Source: JBHELT01 sp046262935
Lineage (GTDB): Bacteria > Actinomycetota > CADDZG01 > JAHWKV01
Direction: 5' to 3'
Length of the DNA stretch: 64,000 bases
Assembly: GCA_046262935.1 (NCBI GenBank)
Contig: JBHELT010000083.1
Span: forward strand, 1 to 64,000
Under the pieces are notes generated by a model. The model saw nothing but the letters and a program-made list of their open reading frames with translations, had not been told where the DNA came from and did no database searches. This document shows positions 59,999-64,000 of the stretch, piece after piece (the stretch's first letter is position 1; every line of letters starts with the position of its first letter). The position numbers and the translations under genes are program-made.

Positions 59999-60499
59999 CT
60001 AAAGGGCCCCAGCCAGGGCCAGGACTCCTGCTTCGAAGGACAGTAGTTTCTCCTTGCGGTCAAGGCCCCCCGAATATCCAACAAGTTTGCCCGACTTGCC
60101 GATCACTCGATGGCAGGGCACGACGATGGCGATGGGGTTTCGGGAGTTCGCAGCCCCCACAGCCCTGCACGCCCTCGGGGAACCCGCTGCAACCGCGATG
60201 TCGAGATAACTGGCGGTTCGACCGAATGGGATCGACAAGAGTGCATCCCACACTTTCTTCTGAAACACAGTACCCTCTGGGCGAAGTTCCAAGTCGAACC
60301 TGGTCAGTTCTCCCTCGAAGTATGCCGATAGCTGCGATCTTGCCTGAATGAACGAACTTTCATCTTTCGTCCATCCATCTTCGATGGCCACCGGTTCGGC
60401 GGGGTCCTGCATATGAAGCATCGACAGTACCTCACCGTCGCCAACCAGCAGCAGTCGCCCTACTGGGCTTGGCATCGTTGCATAGCGGGCCTTGTTCAA
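59999..60499 (-). CDS. ogt: O6-alkylguanine-DNA alkyltransferase
   Basis: 166 residues from a TTG with AGGAG upstream; the TTGA start overlaps the alkA stop, so it is translationally coupled. The acceptor Cys129 is in IVVPCHRVIG, followed by YSGG. It removes alkyl groups from O6-guanine irreversibly. Length and context (after an Ada-AlkA fusion) match the mycobacterial ada/alkA-ogt operon. A longer in-frame N-terminus (to 60589) would overlap alkA and lacks family similarity. Confidence 0.95.
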   Translation of the reverse strand: MNKARYATMPSPVGRLLLVGDGEVLSMLHMQDPAEPVAIEDGWTKDESSFIQARSQLSAYFEGELTRFDLELRPEGTVFQKKVWDALLSIPFGRTASYLDIAVAAGSPRACRAVGAANSRNPIAIVVPCHRVIGKSGKLVGYSGGLDRKEKLLSFEAGVLALAGAL

Positions 60500-61968
60500 G
60501 ATGTTCTCCTGTTCGAAGTCGTTGTCTTCGTAGGTCCGGTGGTCGAAGCCCACAGATACTGCAGCGCGTAGGATCGCCAAGGTCTCCAACGCTCAGCCAC
60601 TTGCAGAGCTCCCTTCGGATCGGAAGGTAGCCCACAAGCTGCCAGGGCATGTTTCACCCCAAGGTCCGTAGGCATAAAGACATCGGGGTCCGATAGAGCG
60701 CGCATCCTTATATATGCGACTGTCCATGGCCCTATCCCCGGGATCCTCAAAAGGCGTTCGGAAACTTCATCACGATCAGCCCCGGCATCGAGGGTGATGT
60801 CTGCATCGGCTATCGATCTGCACAATGCACGCATCGCGTTCCTACGAGCCCCGGGCATCGGCAGATCTTCATCGCACGCTTCAGCAACCGCATCGGGTGT
60901 AGGGAATCGATGTGTCAGTCCCGAGACGGGAGCCGTAAGAGGCTTGCCGAAATTCCGCACGAGTTGTTCTGCCGACTTGGTGGCTGCCGAAACGCTTACC
61001 TGCTGCCCGAGTACAGCGCGCATGGCGACCTCGGCACCATCGACGTGCCCTGGCACACGGACCCCCGGGTGCCCTTTCATATGGGCTCGAAGGGCTGGGT
61101 CGCAGCTCAGATGCGCGCTCACGGCAGAGGGATCGGCGTCGAGGTCGAGAAGACGCCGACTTCTTTCGACCGCGGCGCTGAGATCGCGCAGATCGTCGAG
61201 ACGCAAGGTGCAATCGATCCAGGGTTTTTCATCACCGCGAGTATCGAGCCGCACTGTGCCGGATCCATGCGGCAGCGACAGCGTTCGAGCGAAATACTCC
61301 GGCGATCCTTCCTCCACGCCCGCCACTGCACGCGTTGCCAGGAAACCGAACAGGTGCCGCGCCGCGTATGGCGCACGATACGGAAGGCGCAGTTGGATAG
61401 ATCCAGGCAATGATGGCTGGGTGCGGCCCAAACGCGAACGCCTCATCTGGGTCGGCGTCATAGCGAAGACTTGTTGGATAGTTTCGTTGAACTGGCGGAC
61501 ACTTGCGAAGCCCGACGCGAATGCGACTTCGGCCATGGCAACCTCGGTGGTTTCGATAAGGATGCGAGCGGTTTGGGCGCGCTCGGCCCTTGCGAGTGCA
61601 AGTGGCCCTGCGCCCATTTCTGCGACCATCACTCTGTCCAGATGCCGCTCGCTGTAGCCGAGTCGTGACGCTAACCCCCTCACCCCATCTCGGTCGACAA
61701 CGCCGTCGGCGATCATCCTCATGGCTCTGCCGACCAGGTCTGACCTCATGTTCCATTCAGGGGAACCCGGTACCGCATCGGGGCGGCAGCGCTTGCAGGC
61801 CCGAAACCCCCCATGTTGGGCGGCCGCGGCTGAGGTGAAGAAACGAACGTTGGCCCGCTTGGGGGTGATGGCAGGACAACTCGGTCTGCAATAGATGCCA
61901 GTTGATGTAACCCCAACGAAGAACCAACCGTCGAAACGGGGGTCCTTGCTCTTACACGCGAGATACAT
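60496..61968 (-). CDS. alkA: Ada methyl-acceptor/AraC regulator fused to AlkA DNA glycosylase
   Basis: 490 residues from ATG 61968. Residues 1-75 are the Ada zinc/methyl-phosphotriester domain, with Cys27, Cys31, Cys58 and Cys61 spaced exactly as Cys38, 42, 69 and 72 of Ada. Residues ~80-165 are an AraC-type helix-turn-helix (AMAEVAFASGFASVRQFNE). Residues ~185-490 are AlkA: helix-hairpin-helix RIPGIGPWTVAYIRMRAL and catalytic Asp435 in PTDLGVKHAL. It senses methylated DNA, activates transcription and excises 3-methyladenine. The missing Ada alkyltransferase domain is supplied by the coupled ogt. Confidence 0.94.
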   Translation of the reverse strand: MYLACKSKDPRFDGWFFVGVTSTGIYCRPSCPAITPKRANVRFFTSAAAAQHGGFRACKRCRPDAVPGSPEWNMRSDLVGRAMRMIADGVVDRDGVRGLASRLGYSERHLDRVMVAEMGAGPLALARAERAQTARILIETTEVAMAEVAFASGFASVRQFNETIQQVFAMTPTQMRRSRLGRTQPSLPGSIQLRLPYRAPYAARHLFGFLATRAVAGVEEGSPEYFARTLSLPHGSGTVRLDTRGDEKPWIDCTLRLDDLRDLSAAVERSRRLLDLDADPSAVSAHLSCDPALRAHMKGHPGVRVPGHVDGAEVAMRAVLGQQVSVSAATKSAEQLVRNFGKPLTAPVSGLTHRFPTPDAVAEACDEDLPMPGARRNAMRALCRSIADADITLDAGADRDEVSERLLRIPGIGPWTVAYIRMRALSDPDVFMPTDLGVKHALAACGLPSDPKGALQVAERWRPWRSYALQYLWASTTGPTKTTTSNRRTS

Positions 61969-62095
61969 ATGGTCTTCATCCACGTCGACAGCATCTCGCA
62001 CATCAGAACCCTTGTCTGGCGGGAATCGGACATCGTGTTTGGGACTAGCCTTCGCCGATGAACATCGCGATGTGGCGTCGAATATCCTTGCTCCG

Positions 62096-64000
62096 ATGAT
62101 GATCGTTGCCGGTGTTCGTGCCTCGTTCTTAGCGTTATTGATCGGCGCTATGTCGTTCGTGTTCATGGTCGATCCGGGAGCGCCGGCGGTGTCGGCGGGC
62201 GCCCCGATCGCCTTCGGACCTCCGACCATCTCCGGGATCCAGGGCTTTGGCTTCGAACCTGACCTAAGGGTCCAGGGCGAAAGGGTCTATACAAGCAGTC
62301 CCGGCACACTCGCATCGACGATCAGCTGGCTCTGGCGATCTACAGACGGCGGCAAGACATTCAAGTGGATCCCTGCTTCGACACCGATGACCGGGAAACT
62401 GCCAACCTGTATCGGTGGTGGAGATACAGAACTCGCGGTCGACTCAGGCGGGCACCTGTATTTCAACGATCTTACCCTGGCGAATTTTTCAACTGCACGG
62501 TCCGATGATCAGGGCGTGTCGCTCACTCCTCCAACTTGCACATCGGTGAACACTAGTCCAGACGATCGTCAGTGGTACGCGACAGACGGCGACCCCACCA
62601 ACGGTGGAAACCTGTACCTGGCTTATAACGTTCCTGCTTCCAATCCGACGGTTTGCAACGGGGTCCCCGACACTCGCAATGTCCTCACCGTGGCGCGCTC
62701 GCCTGCGAACGGCGCGCTCGGAGCAGACGCTGGTATTCACTTCGCACCTGCACAAAGTGTCGTGGGCGGTTGCGATGAAGGCATCATGGGACCCAACGAA
62801 GTGAGCCCTCTCGACCATCGCATCTATGTACCTCACGACAACGCGGCGTTCGACGCGATCAGCGTGGCCAGATGCGACGCCGTACCGTTCAGTGCCCTGG
62901 TTCCGTCCGGACTGTCGTGTGCCGACTTCCCCGTTGCGAGCTTTCCTGGGTCGCAAGCAGGTTCCAGTTTTCCGGCCCTCACGATCGACTCGGCGGGGAA
63001 CGTCTACGTCGCTTGGGAGCAAACGCCGGTTGACGGTTCGGGAGGTGCGACCGGCGACACTCTATTGTTCTGGTCGTCTTCCACCAACGGTGGCACTACT
63101 TGGACGCCACCCGTTCAGATCCCAACACCTGGTCAGCACAACAACATCTTCGTATCGATCGCCGCAGGTGACGCCGGCCGTGTCGACATCGCATGGTACG
63201 GGACGAAAGCCGAGCAGCACCAACATCCGGATCCCTCCAACACGTCTACCTGTTCCGGGCCCGGAACCGCTGTTGGCGACTGGAACCTCTGGTTTTCTCA
63301 GACGATCGATGCGACCGCTTCGTCGCCCACGTTCAGTTCGCCGATCGATGCCGGTGAACACTTCTTCCACCGAGGGGGTGGGTTCTCTTTGATCGGACGC
63401 GATCCAAACGACCTTTGCAACTCCAGGATCCAACTAGGCGATTTCTTTCAATTGAGGACGGGCCCAGATGGCGAAGCGAACGTCATCTTCGTCGACTCGA
63501 ATAATCGCACAGGCTTGTCACACAACATGTTCGTAAAACAGATCTCGGGCACCGGTGTTTTGGCAGCCAAGCCTCAGGTTCCGCTCCAGGCTGCTCCTGT
63601 GAATGCCATCGGGGATCCAGCGAACGATGCGACCTACGACGCGAACTCGGTTGTCAGCGCCAACCGCAAACAGTTCGACATCCTAGGGTCCTCGATGACT
63701 CGGCTAGACTCTTCTGTCTACAGGATCACGATGACCGTTGCAGACCTCACGAACATCTCGCCTCTGGATGCGAGCGGAGATGTCAACCCGGTCGGGATGT
63801 GGATGACGCAATGGATCGCGCCTTCCAAGACGATGACCGAAGGAGGCAAGAACTTCTTCGTTGCGATGGAGACGAACCGGGGAAGCATTCCGAGATTCCT
63901 CCTGGGACAAACGAGTTTCACAACCAACGGCGGAGCGATCTGGCTCACCTACCCGGGAGCCAAAGTGATCGATGGGAACTACACCGCCACGGTCCCCGGA
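62096..64000 (+). CDS. Secreted BNR/Asp-box repeat protein (sialidase-like), 3' end off window
   Basis: An uninterrupted frame of 635 codons from ATG 62096 to the right edge. The first ~35 residues (MMIVAGVRASFLALLIGAMS) form a signal peptide. Asp-box-like repeats appear as RSTDGGKTF, SSTNGGTTW and TTNGGAIW, typical of six-bladed sialidase or BNR propellers, with paired Cys. Segments FPALTIDSAGNVYVAWEQTP and GRVDIAWYG are standard for such exo-enzymes and sensors. The catalytic residues of true sialidases are not identified, so it may only bind. No ribosome binding site is visible; a GTG at 62072 is an alternative start. Confidence 0.85.
   Translation, partial: MMIVAGVRASFLALLIGAMSFVFMVDPGAPAVSAGAPIAFGPPTISGIQGFGFEPDLRVQGERVYTSSPGTLASTISWLWRSTDGGKTFKWIPASTPMTGKLPTCIGGGDTELAVDSGGHLYFNDLTLANFSTARSDDQGVSLTPPTCTSVNTSPDDRQWYATDGDPTNGGNLYLAYNVPASNPTVCNGVPDTRNVLTVARSPANGALGADAGIHFAPAQSVVGGCDEGIMGPNEVSPLDHRIYVPHDNAAFDAISVARCDAVPFSALVPSGLSCADFPVASFPGSQAGSSFPALTIDSAGNVYVAWEQTPVDGSGGATGDTLLFWSSSTNGGTTWTPPVQIPTPGQHNNIFVSIAAGDAGRVDIAWYGTKAEQHQHPDPSNTSTCSGPGTAVGDWNLWFSQTIDATASSPTFSSPIDAGEHFFHRGGGFSLIGRDPNDLCNSRIQLGDFFQLRTGPDGEANVIFVDSNNRTGLSHNMFVKQISGTGVLAAKPQVPLQAAPVNAIGDPANDATYDANSVVSANRKQFDILGSSMTRLDSSVYRITMTVADLTNISPLDASGDVNPVGMWMTQWIAPSKTMTEGGKNFFVAMETNRGSIPRFLLGQTSFTTNGGAIWLTYPGAKVIDGNYTATVPG

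Noticed and set aside
1..64000. tRNA, rRNA, insertion sequences, prophage, toxin-antitoxin or defence genes
   Set aside because: None of the diagnostic motifs (T-loop, transposase DDE, integrase, capsid, restriction or CRISPR repeats) were seen; a tRNAscan and defence-finder run would be decisive.

Overview
The window is a GC-rich, densely packed bacterial chromosome segment. Its gene content fits an uncultured Actinomycetota lineage: DrrA/DrrB-type ABC exporters, an MmpL-like RND protein, CaiB/BaiF, crotonase and FadD enzymes, a DesC-like desaturase under TetR control, an Ada-AlkA fusion followed by ogt (the mycobacterial order), DUF1028, a PxKF C-terminal domain and an LPxTG protein. This placement is inference from gene families, not phylogeny. 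By eye I found no tRNA, rRNA, CRISPR array, insertion sequence or phage gene. No gene-free stretch exceeds about 230 bases, and several convergent gene pairs abut or overlap at their stop codons.

Layout. 1-3.2 kb: a truncated zinc-ribbon coiled-coil protein, an atypical response regulator, a haloalkane dehalogenase coupled to a DUF1028-TPR protein. 3.3-6.7 kb: a secreted subtilisin and a secreted protein of unknown function. 6.6-10.3 kb: yceI-lon and a small possible regulator behind a perfect 16-bp-arm inverted repeat. 10.3-14.7 kb: flavin disulfide oxidoreductase; membrane protein, phosphoribosyltransferase and fpg operon; HxlR regulator with its own palindrome. 14.6-23.4 kb: a lipid/CoA block (crotonase, DrrAB-like exporter, TetR, desaturase with a 15-bp-arm operator, CoA-transferase, SDR, MMPL). 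23.6-34 kb: DEAD-box helicase, a soluble-adenylyl-cyclase-like protein of about 1256 residues and a secreted gingipain-like protein of about 1788 residues. 34.2-45.6 kb: MFS efflux, ALDH, DoxX, acyl-CoA ligase, several VOC enzymes, a MEDS-HATPase signalling protein and a second ABC-2 exporter. 45.8-49.7 kb: an extracellular copper-protein operon (two cupredoxins, a beta-helix protein, a membrane-fused multicopper oxidase).

The most interesting region is 49.7-58.2 kb. Two paralogous peptides of 68-69 residues without signal peptides precede an intrinsic terminator, a PqqD-like/M50 fusion protease, an LPxTG surface protein and a MacB-type ABC exporter. Diverging from them is a secreted protein with two CxxC repeats. 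The C-terminal half of each peptide fits the same 21-residue pattern as those repeats, with Ser-x-x-Ser where the secreted protein has Cys-x-x-Cys. I read this as a candidate undescribed peptide maturation, export and surface-assembly system.

58.2-64 kb: DinB-like protein, DUF2855 protein, the alkylation-repair pair alkA-ogt, and a secreted BNR/Asp-box protein that runs off the right edge.
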